From Krumholzibacterium sp965370495 (GTDB lineage Bacteria; Krumholzibacteriota; Krumholzibacteriia; Krumholzibacteriales; Krumholzibacteriaceae), in assembly GCA_965370495.1 (NCBI GenBank), contig CBDUUV010000124.1, positions 1 through 5,872 of the forward strand: 5,872 nucleotides of DNA. The letters are read 5' to 3'. Below the pieces are notes generated by a model, which was not told the DNA's origin, did not search any database, and saw only the letters and a program-made list of their open reading frames with translations. The translations under genes were made by a program, and so were the position numbers. Shown here one piece after another: positions 1 to 5,872 of this stretch (positions within the stretch are counted from its first letter, which is position 1; each line of letters opens with the position of its first letter).

Positions 1-1161
1 GCCCTGTTTCCGAAACAGGCAGGAACATTTATCATCCCGGAGTTCATTGTCGCCTGTGAATCGGGCACGGGGATACGCAACAGAATGGATTTCTTCAATG
101 ATTTCTTTTCTGACAGCTATTCCGGCAGGTGGAGAGGCAGCTTGAAGAAGTATGTTGTTCCATCAAACAGGTTGAGCCTGAAAGTCAAGGACCTTCCGGT
201 CGAAGGGTGTCCCGCGGGATTCGCGGGGCATGTAGGCGGATTCCATATAGAGACGGCCGCGGAACCGGTTGAAGTAAATGTAGGTGACCCAATCACCTTG
301 AAGATTATACTGGAAGGGCCGGATTACCCCGGCAGAATCGATTTGCCTCCACTCAGTGAACAAAAGGGGATGACGGGTAATTTCAAGATCCCGGATGACA
401 GGGCCGACGGGAAGATCGAAGGAAAGAAGAAGGTATTTACTCAGACACTGAGGGTCAAACATGATGGGGTGACTGAGATCCCATCGATCCGCATCGTGTA
501 TTTCGACACTGAAAAAGAAAGGTACATGACGGCTGAATCCGATCCGATACCGCTCGTAGTGAGGACGACCCGGATCGTTACGGCGAGCGACGCGGAGGGT
601 ATAGAGCGGTCTGTTACAGGGTCCCCGCTGGAGAAATGGAAAGAAGGTATTGCTTACAATTACGAGGGCCCGGAGGTGATCGTATCGCGCAAAGCGGGGA
701 TACAATCGATACCAACTGACACACGCCTGCTGCTGTTTCTGATCCTGCCGCCGGCTATTTTTGTTCTGGTTGCGATTATTCGCCGGTCGGTGATAGGGAG
801 AAGCTCGGACCTGGAAGCGAGAAAGGCAAAAGGCGCGCTTAAAAGGCTTAATGGGATGCTTGATTTGATACGGCCAGGAGAGGATCTATCCTCAGGGCAG
901 TTCAACGGAAAAGTCATGGATGCCCTCAAGGAGTACCTGGGCGACAAGCTCCACAGAAGCGGAGCTGCTCTGACAGCAGGTGAGGTGGACAAGCTGCTGA
1001 GAGAACGTGGCGTAGAAGCTGAAGTGAGAAATTCAGTGAAGAAAGTCCTGGAGATATGCGAGCAGGGAGCCTATGCCGGTAGCATGGCGGATGGAATGAC
1101 CCGGGAGGAAATCGTCAGGCAAGTGAGAGAATCGGCCCGGAAGCTGGGCAGGATAATATGA
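1..1161 (+). CDS. batD: BatD-like aerotolerance protein, 5'-truncated by window edge
   Basis: The frame is open from base 1 to the TGA at 1159-1161, so the ATG at 85 is almost certainly internal; 386 residues are visible and the N-terminus lies outside the window. The visible start carries the BatD-type pattern LFPKQAGTF followed by a Phe/Asp-rich stretch (FFNDFFSD). Next come beta-strand-rich repeats with SNRLSLKVKDLP, a GFAGHVGGF motif and VGDPITLKI, matching the family's 'sN.L.L.V..LP...FsGaVG.f' and 'Gd..TL...' patterns. A single membrane helix follows at about visible residues 242-261 (bases ~724-784), then a charged helical cytoplasmic tail of about 125 residues. The family is an envelope protein of the Bat system, thought to act with BatA/BatB von Willebrand A proteins; its molecular job is poorly defined. 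Its stop overlaps the next start (ATGA), indicating translational coupling with the BatE-like gene. Confidence 0.85.
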   Translation, partial: ALFPKQAGTFIIPEFIVACESGTGIRNRMDFFNDFFSDSYSGRWRGSLKKYVVPSNRLSLKVKDLPVEGCPAGFAGHVGGFHIETAAEPVEVNVGDPITLKIILEGPDYPGRIDLPPLSEQKGMTGNFKIPDDRADGKIEGKKKVFTQTLRVKHDGVTEIPSIRIVYFDTEKERYMTAESDPIPLVVRTTRIVTASDAEGIERSVTGSPLEKWKEGIAYNYEGPEVIVSRKAGIQSIPTDTRLLLFLILPPAIFVLVAIIRRSVIGRSSDLEARKAKGALKRLNGMLDLIRPGEDLSSGQFNGKVMDALKEYLGDKLHRSGAALTAGEVDKLLRERGVEAEVRNSVKKVLEICEQGAYAGSMADGMTREEIVRQVRESARKLGRII

Positions 1162-2072
1162 CCGAAAAAAGGGTAATAACAGGATTAAATAATATGGAAC
1201 CATCCGGTGGAGTATCGGGGATGCGGTTCATGCGGAAGGTTGGGAAATGTCTGCTGCCCGCTGTCATTGTATTTTTGTCTGCTGTCCTGGCAACACCGGC
1301 GGATGTTCTGGCTGAAGATATTAATACCGATGAAGCCGAGTTCTATCTGCAGCAGGGAGAAGAGTCTTTTCGAGCAGGCATGGAACTGGACAGTACCGAT
1401 CCCGAAGCGGCGAGGGATCATTATCTCAAGGCGATTCTGAATTTTGAGAGGATCATAAGAGAGGGAAAGATACGTAATGGCAGGTTGTATTACAATACCG
1501 GAAACGCGTGGTTCCGGCTCGGGGATCTCGGCAAGGCCATAGTCAATTACAAGAGGGCCAGGCTCTACCGGCCGAACGACCGGAATATCAGGCAGAACCT
1601 GGAATTTGCGAGGAGCAGGCGTATTAACCGGGTAGATATCACGGAACGCGAAAGGGTATTCAAAACTCTTTTCTTTCTGCATTATGATATTTCTTCGAGG
1701 ATTCGCCTGATGATTTTCATAATCTCATCCCTTATGATTTGGGCTACTGCCACGATGTGGCTTTTTGTACGCAAAAGCCGGGTCAGGGCTCTATTTGTGA
1801 TTTTTGTGATCGTGAGCTCGATCTTTCTGACATCCTTGACAGTGGAGATTGTGGGCAGGGCTCACAAGCCTGCTGGTGTGATCGTTTCAGGAGAGGTGAC
1901 GGCCCGTAAAGGGGACGCGGAGACGTATCAACAGAGTTTTACAGAGCCGCTCTATTCAGGCACTGAATTCAGAGTGCTGGAAAAAAGAACCGATTGGTGG
2001 TATATAGAACTTGAGGACGGCGCAAGGTGCTGGATACCTTCAGGCGCAGGAAACCTTGTGATCGACTGGTAG
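1158..2072 (+). CDS. batE: BatE-like TPR protein with two membrane helices and SH3-like C-terminus
   Basis: This 304-residue protein follows batD with an ATGA overlap. From the first ATG, residues ~23-53 form a signal peptide (basic MRFMRK, hydrophobic core, likely cleavage after VLA). Residues ~57-155 are helical, with a clear TPR-type unit around 107-141 (YYNTGNAWFRLGD, AIVNYKRA, then RPND and NL) as in BatE proteins. Two hydrophobic helices sit at ~182-204 and ~210-232 with a short basic turn between. The last ~65 residues resemble a bacterial SH3 domain (YSGTEFRVLEKR, DWWYIEL, DGARCWIP). The TPR and SH3-like regions are therefore predicted to lie on the periplasmic side and to bind protein or wall partners; this is inferred. 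The start is uncertain: ATGs at 1194 and 1221 are in frame, and 1221 has the better Shine-Dalgarno and puts the signal peptide right at the N-terminus. Coupling to batD supports 1158. Confidence 0.82.
   Translation: MTEKRVITGLNNMEPSGGVSGMRFMRKVGKCLLPAVIVFLSAVLATPADVLAEDINTDEAEFYLQQGEESFRAGMELDSTDPEAARDHYLKAILNFERIIREGKIRNGRLYYNTGNAWFRLGDLGKAIVNYKRARLYRPNDRNIRQNLEFARSRRINRVDITERERVFKTLFFLHYDISSRIRLMIFIISSLMIWATATMWLFVRKSRVRALFVIFVIVSSIFLTSLTVEIVGRAHKPAGVIVSGEVTARKGDAETYQQSFTEPLYSGTEFRVLEKRTDWWYIELEDGARCWIPSGAGNLVIDW
1209..1212 (+). promoter_or_regulatory. Shine-Dalgarno for an internal start of the BatE-like gene
   Basis: GGAG within GGTGGAG lies 8 bases before the in-frame ATG at 1221. This is better than the weak AGGA ahead of the ATG at 1158, and it would give a protein starting MRFMRK, directly at the signal peptide. 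It argues for translation from 1221 instead of, or as well as, 1158. Confidence 0.45.
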
Positions 2073-2163
2073 CGCATCCGGCGTGAGGCGGCAGCCTATT
2101 TGTTTGTTGTCAGGCAGGAAGCTGATTGCTAAAAGCATCAGCCAGTCCGGGTATACTTGGAAA

Positions 2164-2170
2164 GGAAGGG
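2164..2170 (+). promoter_or_regulatory. Shine-Dalgarno fixing the start of the PepC-like peptidase
   Basis: GGAAGGG lies 5 bases before the ATG at 2176. The longer reading frame begins with a GTG at 2083 that has no comparable site and would place 31 unrelated residues ahead of the signal peptide. The site therefore decides for 2176. Confidence 0.7.
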
Positions 2171-2175
2171 TACTT

Positions 2176-3582
2176 ATGGGTATTCATCGTAGAAGCACTC
2201 TGACGGTTATTATCATTGCAATGGCAGTCCTTGTATTTTCGACAGCCTTCGCCGGCAACGCCAGAGGTCTTGGCAGGGATACGATCAGGGAACTCAGGGA
2301 GTCGTTCAAACTGGATACCGAAGCACGGGCGCTGATGAACGCGGTATCGAACAACGATCTTAAGAGCCTGGCATTCAACAGGGAGCTTTACAACAGGTAT
2401 GACGATGTCTTCAGTGACAAGGTCGACGCAAAAGGGATAACAAATCAGAAGAGCAGCGGGCGTTGCTGGATGTTCGCCGGTTTCAATATGATGCGCCCGG
2501 CTGTTATGGATAAATACAATCTCGACAGCTTCGAGTTTTCCGAGAATTACCTTTTCTTCTGGGACAAGCTCGAAAAGGCGAACATGTTTCTCGAGTCAGT
2601 GATAGAGACCGCAGACAGGGATATTGATGACCGTGCTCTGCAGGCGCTGCTTAAAAATCCGGTACCGGATGGTGGCTGGTGGAATTACCAGGTCGACCTT
2701 ATAGAAAAATACGGAGTCGTTCCAAAATGTGTAAGCCAGGAGACAAAACACACGAGCAGTACACGCGGGATGAACGCCATACTCAACCGTATGGCCAGGC
2801 ATGACGCGGCGGAACTGAGGAAAATGGCTGCCGGTGGAGCGCAAGGCCCTGACCTTCATAAGCGCAGGGTGGGGATGCTGAAGGACTTTTATCGTATTCT
2901 CGTTCTTCATATGGGTATGCCGACAGAGGAGTTCACCTGGAGGGTCAAGGACAAGGATGGCGATATCATAGAGAAGAAATTTACGCCAGAATCATTCTAC
3001 AGGGATGCCGTCGGGATCGACCTTGCTGACTACGTCACGATCATCGATTACCCGGTTTATGATTATGGAAAATATTTTGAGATAGATTTCTGTCGGGGGA
3101 TGTATGACAAGGCTAATATGAAATTTATCAATCTCGGTGTTGAAGAATTGAAGAAGTACGCGATAAGGGGTATTCAGGAAGGTGATCCAGTGTGGTTCGC
3201 GGCTGATATCGGCAAGGAGAACGATAGTGGAAACGGCATACTGGCTGTAGGGATGTATGATTACGATGCCCTGCTCGGAATCAGCCATAAGCTTACGAAA
3301 GCGGAGATGGTTCAGTACGGGCACGGCATGCCTAACCATGCGATGGTTTTCGTTGGTGTAGATCTTGACGGGAGAAAACCGGTCAAGTGGCGTATCGAGA
3401 ACTCATGGGGAAGTGATCGCGGGAATGATGGGTACTGGACGATGTATGATGAATGGTTCAGCAGGTATGTTTTCAATGTTATCATTCACAAGCAACATCT
3501 GCCGAAGAGTGTATTGAAGCTTCTTGATACGGAGCCTGAGAGGTTGCCGGCCTGGGATCCGATGCGAATGGCTTTCGAATAG
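2176..3582 (+). CDS. pepC: Exported C1B-family cysteine aminopeptidase (bleomycin hydrolase/PepC-like)
   Basis: This 468-residue protein has a signal peptide (basic IHRRST, hydrophobic TVIIIAMAVLVF, likely cleavage after A26 in AFA). The mature length of about 442 matches PepC and bleomycin hydrolase. The oxyanion Gln91 and catalytic Cys97 lie in NQKSSGRCWMF, the catalytic His388 in MPNHAMVFVGVD, and Asn409 in IENSWG, followed by GYWTMYDEWF. All are close to the family consensus. The C-terminus, LPAWDPM plus five residues, matches the tail that enters the active-site cleft in this family and makes it an aminopeptidase. Characterised members are cytosolic homohexamers cutting N-terminal residues from peptides; here the signal peptide predicts action in the periplasm or outside. 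The start at 2176 is chosen for its strong Shine-Dalgarno and for the signal peptide. It lies 103 bases after the BatE-like gene, so co-transcription is possible but unproven. The gene symbol is by family only. Confidence 0.9.
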   Translation: MGIHRRSTLTVIIIAMAVLVFSTAFAGNARGLGRDTIRELRESFKLDTEARALMNAVSNNDLKSLAFNRELYNRYDDVFSDKVDAKGITNQKSSGRCWMFAGFNMMRPAVMDKYNLDSFEFSENYLFFWDKLEKANMFLESVIETADRDIDDRALQALLKNPVPDGGWWNYQVDLIEKYGVVPKCVSQETKHTSSTRGMNAILNRMARHDAAELRKMAAGGAQGPDLHKRRVGMLKDFYRILVLHMGMPTEEFTWRVKDKDGDIIEKKFTPESFYRDAVGIDLADYVTIIDYPVYDYGKYFEIDFCRGMYDKANMKFINLGVEELKKYAIRGIQEGDPVWFAADIGKENDSGNGILAVGMYDYDALLGISHKLTKAEMVQYGHGMPNHAMVFVGVDLDGRKPVKWRIENSWGSDRGNDGYWTMYDEWFSRYVFNVIIHKQHLPKSVLKLLDTEPERLPAWDPMRMAFE

Positions 3583-3716
3583 GCTTGTTGTCGATTTGGT
3601 TGTGCGCCTGTACCGTTTGACGGGGTGATCATGGCATGGCGCGGATATGATATGGTGGAGTTACGGGGGCGCGACTGAGTGGTTGGTCCCCGTTTGCAGG
3701 CCTGGAGGTAGCGTCG
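3583..3716 (+). other. Intergenic region between peptidase and MBL genes with a possible hairpin
   Basis: This 134-base gap holds an inverted repeat, ACGGGG at 3663-3668 and CCCCGT at 3688-3693, separated by 19 bases. A short frame (ATG 3631, TGA 3676-3678, 15 codons) with a GGGGTGAT sequence just upstream ends inside the hairpin loop. No T-run follows the hairpin, so it is not a typical intrinsic terminator. TATGAT at 3646-3651 has no well-spaced -35. The function is unknown and the repeat may be chance. Confidence 0.25.
3704..3708 (+). promoter_or_regulatory. Shine-Dalgarno of the MBL-fold gene
   Basis: GGAGG lies 8 bases before the ATG at 3717, an almost ideal site that supports this start and the full signal peptide it includes. 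Confidence 0.7.
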
Positions 3717-4535
3717 ATGAAGATCGCGGGAATATCGATGTTGTTGGCTGTGTTGTTTTTTATGGGGCCTGGCAGTGCCCTGGTCAGAGCGGAGATGGAA
3801 GGAGGCGCTGTGGATAAACCCGTCATCAAAGTTATTTACAATAATATTGTCGAAAAGGACAGATACAAGGGGAAATGGGGTTTCAGCTGCGTAATCGAGG
3901 GGATGGAGAAGACGATCCTTTTCGATACGGGCGGTGATGGCAGGGTGCTGATGAAGAACATGAAGAGAATGGGGATCGATCCGCGATCTATAGATATCGT
4001 CATTTTATCACATGAGCACCAGGACCATATCGGAGGGCTTGAAGCATTTCTTAAAAAAAACGATGATGTAATGGTCTTTGCGCCTGTGTCTTTTTCCAGC
4101 GGGTACAAGAATCTGGTAAAGAAACGGAAAATCAGGAATGTTGATATCAAGGGGCCGATGCAGATCTGCCGCAATGTTTATACAAGCGGCGAAATGGGCC
4201 GGGAGGTTATAGAGCATTCCCTGTTTCTTAAAACAGACCTGGGCACGGTCGTTATAACGGGGTGTGCCCATCCGGGAATAGTTTCCATTACAGAGATGGC
4301 GCTGAGTATTTCAGGCAGGCAGCCCCTGCTGGTGATGGGTGGTTTCCACCTGGCACGCAAGAGCGATGATGAGGTAGCTGAAATAATTGCCATGTTCAGA
4401 AAGCTCGGAGTCGCTTATGTGGGCGCAAGCCATTGCACGGGGGAAAAAGCGATAGAACTCTTCAGGGATCAATACGGCGCCCAGTTTGTTGAAACCGGTG
4501 TCGGTGCGGTTGTCGAGGTCTGGAAACTGAAGTAG
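3717..4535 (+). CDS. Exported metallo-beta-lactamase-fold hydrolase, dihydropteroate synthase-like branch
   Basis: This 272-residue protein has an N-terminal signal peptide (core around SMLLAVLFFMG, likely cleavage after A25 in LVRA) and no lipobox Cys. The mature part is a metallo-beta-lactamase fold: LFDTGG at 68-73, the metal-binding SHEHQDHIGG with H99, H101, D103 and H104, then GCAHPGI (H185), GGFHL (H211) and ASHCTG (H239, C240). The order and wording (VIYNN near the start, WGFSCVIE, GGFHL, SHCTG) resemble the branch containing the archaeal ribofuranosylaminobenzene 5'-phosphate/dihydropterin synthase-type proteins, often annotated 'DHPS-like MBL'. Most bacterial members have no proven substrate, so no pterin role should be assumed, and a periplasmic location would make it less likely. 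A two-metal hydrolase is the safe call. It follows the peptidase by 134 bases and precedes bcp by 40, so it may be co-transcribed with bcp. Confidence 0.85.
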   Translation: MKIAGISMLLAVLFFMGPGSALVRAEMEGGAVDKPVIKVIYNNIVEKDRYKGKWGFSCVIEGMEKTILFDTGGDGRVLMKNMKRMGIDPRSIDIVILSHEHQDHIGGLEAFLKKNDDVMVFAPVSFSSGYKNLVKKRKIRNVDIKGPMQICRNVYTSGEMGREVIEHSLFLKTDLGTVVITGCAHPGIVSITEMALSISGRQPLLVMGGFHLARKSDDEVAEIIAMFRKLGVAYVGASHCTGEKAIELFRDQYGAQFVETGVGAVVEVWKLK

Positions 4536-4575
4536 AGGCCGAGCGCGTATATTGAACTGAAAAGGGGGGATTTAT

Positions 4576-5043
4576 ATGGATATTGTAGAGGGGGCAAAGG
4601 CGCCTGCTTTCCATCTACCTGACCAGAACGGAGATAAACACAGGCTTTCGGAGTATCGGGGCCGGTGGGTACTCATCTATTGCTACCCGAAAGATAATAC
4701 ATCGGGGTGCACGAAGGAAGCCTGCGCGATAAGGGACAACTTCCCGGCATTCGAAAAGCTCGAGATCAAGGTTTTCGGCGTCAGCAAGGACTCGGTGGCG
4801 AGCCACGCCAGGTTCGTGGAGAAATTTTCCCTGCCGTTTACGCTGCTTTCCGACGAGAAACTCGATATGATCAAGAAGTACGGGGCTTGGAGAAAGAAGA
4901 AGATGGCAGGCCGAGAGTATATGGGGATCGTCAGGATTTCTTTCCTGATCGATCCGGCCGGGAAGATCGCCAGGATCTACAGCAAAGTTAAGCCGTCTGA
5001 ACATGCCGAAGAGGTGCTCGTCGATCTGAAAGCGCTTATGTGA
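4576..5043 (+). CDS. bcp: Thioredoxin-dependent peroxiredoxin, Bcp/PrxQ type
   Basis: This 155-residue protein is almost exactly the length of E. coli Bcp. The peroxidatic motif PKDNTSGC matches PxxxTxxC, with P38, T42 and the peroxidatic Cys45. Cys50, five residues on in SGCTKEAC, is at the resolving position used by atypical 2-Cys Bcp enzymes. Arg120, in GIVRISFLIDPAG, is the conserved active-site Arg. There is no signal peptide, so the enzyme should be cytoplasmic, reducing H2O2 and organic hydroperoxides with electrons from thioredoxin. AAAAGGGGGG ends 5 bases before the ATG and is a strong Shine-Dalgarno. It is the last + strand gene and is convergent with the glycan gene. The 40-base gap from the MBL gene suggests a shared transcript but does not prove it. 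Confidence 0.93.
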   Translation: MDIVEGAKAPAFHLPDQNGDKHRLSEYRGRWVLIYCYPKDNTSGCTKEACAIRDNFPAFEKLEIKVFGVSKDSVASHARFVEKFSLPFTLLSDEKLDMIKKYGAWRKKKMAGREYMGIVRISFLIDPAGKIARIYSKVKPSEHAEEVLVDLKALM

Positions 5044-5083
5044 CAGTGCGATAGCGAGTTTTGCAATAAAACGGTCACATATT

Positions 5084-5110
5084 TGGTTTCCGGCGCAGCT
5101 TCCGGTACCA
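5084..5110. terminator. Possible weak hairpin between convergent genes
   Basis: TGGT, two bases, CCGG, an 8-base loop, CCGG, one base, ACCA form an imperfect stem of 8 pairs with an internal mismatch, in the 78-base gap between two convergent stops. A smaller GTTTT/AAAAC repeat lies at 5058-5072. Neither is followed by a clear T-run on either strand. Position is the main argument for termination. Confidence 0.25.
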
Positions 5111-5121
5111 GGCGTGAAATG

Positions 5122-5872
5122 TCATCTCAAATAACCTTTTCTGAATATGCCATGATAAACGATTTGCATTTTTCTGAAAAGGTTTAAAGGTTTTCTCTTA
5201 TTGGCCGGCAATCCGTCAATTTTAATTTGTTTTAATTCCTTGAAAATCCTGGAGCTGATATCTCCATTCAGATAGGGATTGACCTGATCCATTATCATTA
5301 TACTTTTTTTTAAGACAGAACCTGGTTCATTCAAACAAACGTCAAGGCTTGAACGCAACTCACTAATGTTCCGGATATTGATTCCCTTGTCTTCCAACGC
5401 GATTGTCTTGTAGGTAACCACGGGCTTTTTCAAAGCAAGAAACTCATAAATTACAGAAGACGTATCGGAGATCATTACATCAGCAATATGCAGGTAAGGG
5501 GTGATATCAAGATCCATTATTTCTCTGATATTTTCTTTGTTTCCAGCATATTCCCTGATATTATTCTTCATCAGTTCATGAAATTTTATCAGCCAGAATT
5601 CATTATCTTTAATTATTTCAGGAATAATTGGAAGAAGTTCATCGGCAGAATGCATTTTTTCACTACAGGTTGGTGCATAAAGGATAATCTTTTTGTATCC
5701 GGGAATATCAAGTTTCTTTTTTAAAGCCTTAGTGGGATATTTAATAATGTGATCGATTTTTGCCCATCCGGTTTCTTTAACCAGAAAAAAACCATATTTT
5801 CTCTGCAATCTTTTAAAATGTTCTGTAACAAGAGGCCCGGAGGTTAAATATGCATCAAAAAAAGGTCTAATT
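5122..5872 (-). CDS. CDP-glycerol glycerophosphotransferase-like protein, C-terminal part, cut by window edge
   Basis: On the - strand the frame is open from the right edge to the TGA at 5122-5124, giving 249 visible residues; the start is outside the window (a TTG at 5808 is only an internal codon). The pattern fits the C-terminal half of the TagB/TagF-like GT-B fold: upstream DAYLTSGPLVTEHF, then KKIILYAPT, then WLIKFHE, and DITPYLHIADVMISDTSSVI followed by YEFLALKKPVV. In the family these regions bind the CDP-glycerol nucleotide and catalyse transfer of glycerol phosphate or a similar polyol phosphate to a glycan. The usual Tyr of 'DYSS' is Thr here, and a basic tail of ~45 residues ends the protein. 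Such genes occur in teichoic acid clusters of Gram-positives and in capsule or LPS clusters of Gram-negatives; the latter suits this window. The substrate cannot be told. It is much more AT-rich than the genes to its left. Confidence 0.8.
   Translation of the reverse strand, partial: IRPFFDAYLTSGPLVTEHFKRLQRKYGFFLVKETGWAKIDHIIKYPTKALKKKLDIPGYKKIILYAPTCSEKMHSADELLPIIPEIIKDNEFWLIKFHELMKNNIREYAGNKENIREIMDLDITPYLHIADVMISDTSSVIYEFLALKKPVVTYKTIALEDKGINIRNISELRSSLDVCLNEPGSVLKKSIMIMDQVNPYLNGDISSRIFKELKQIKIDGLPANKRKPLNLFRKMQIVYHGIFRKGYLR

Noticed and set aside
163..705. 180-codon - strand frame inside batD
   Set aside because: It lies wholly within the well-supported batD frame and shows no recognisable motif, so it is a shadow frame.
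85..1161. BatD as a complete 358-residue protein starting at 85
   Set aside because: The frame is open from base 1 and the residues before 85 (LFPKQAGTF) match the BatD family, so the gene continues upstream of the window.
2126..2157. Promoter TTGCTA / TATACT ahead of the peptidase
   Set aside because: The spacer is 20 bases, and a start at about 2164 would fall in the Shine-Dalgarno, leaving almost no leader.
2083..2175. N-terminal extension of the peptidase from the GTG at 2083
   Set aside because: It has no good Shine-Dalgarno and would bury the signal peptide; the ATG at 2176 has GGAAGGG 5 bases before it.
3617..3651. Promoter TTGACG / TATGAT ahead of the MBL gene
   Set aside because: The spacer is about 23 bases, too long for a sigma-70 type promoter; no better -35 is present.
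5488..5724. 78-codon + strand frame inside the glycan gene
   Set aside because: It is antisense to a recognised glycosyltransferase-like frame and has no motif; AT-rich DNA gives such frames by chance.
5808..5808. TTG at 5808 as the true start of the glycan gene
   Set aside because: The frame continues to the window edge with family-like sequence (DAYLTSGPLVTEHF), so the start is outside.

Overview
This window looks like chromosomal DNA from a Gram-negative bacterium. Three consecutive proteins have N-terminal signal peptides, and a BatD/BatE pair (the Bat 'aerotolerance' envelope system, best known from Bacteroidota, spirochaetes and related phyla) lies at the left edge. The sequence alone does not identify the phylum. 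The left 5 kb is of moderate to high GC (57% in bases 4741-4800), while the last ~750 bases are clearly AT-rich (32% GC in bases 5281-5340).

Layout. Bases 1-1161 hold the 3' part of batD, whose reading frame runs off the left edge. Its stop overlaps the next start (ATGA) of a BatE-like protein with a TPR, two membrane helices and an SH3-like C-terminus (1158-2072). After a 103-base gap comes an exported peptidase of the bleomycin hydrolase/PepC family (2176-3582), with the Cys, His and Asn of the papain fold all visible. After another 134 bases comes an exported metallo-beta-lactamase-fold protein resembling the 'dihydropteroate synthase-like' MBL branch (3717-4535). It is followed 40 bases later by a cytoplasmic atypical 2-Cys peroxiredoxin of the Bcp type (4576-5043). 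All five genes are on the + strand. On the - strand, entering from the right edge and ending at 5122, is the C-terminal part of a CDP-glycerol glycerophosphotransferase-like protein. It is convergent with bcp and probably marks the end of a surface-glycan cluster.

How they may work together. BatD and BatE are expected partners of the BatA/B (von Willebrand A) proteins, which should lie just left of the window. The peptidase, MBL protein and peroxiredoxin are co-oriented and could be co-transcribed, but the gaps of 40 to 134 bases make a single operon uncertain. The mix of envelope, exported-hydrolase and peroxide-detoxifying functions could fit an envelope or oxidative stress theme; that is inference. 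I did not find RNA genes, CRISPR arrays, insertion sequences or a clearly novel system. The most unusual points are the signal peptides on two enzyme families better known from the cytoplasm, and the sharp composition change at the right edge.
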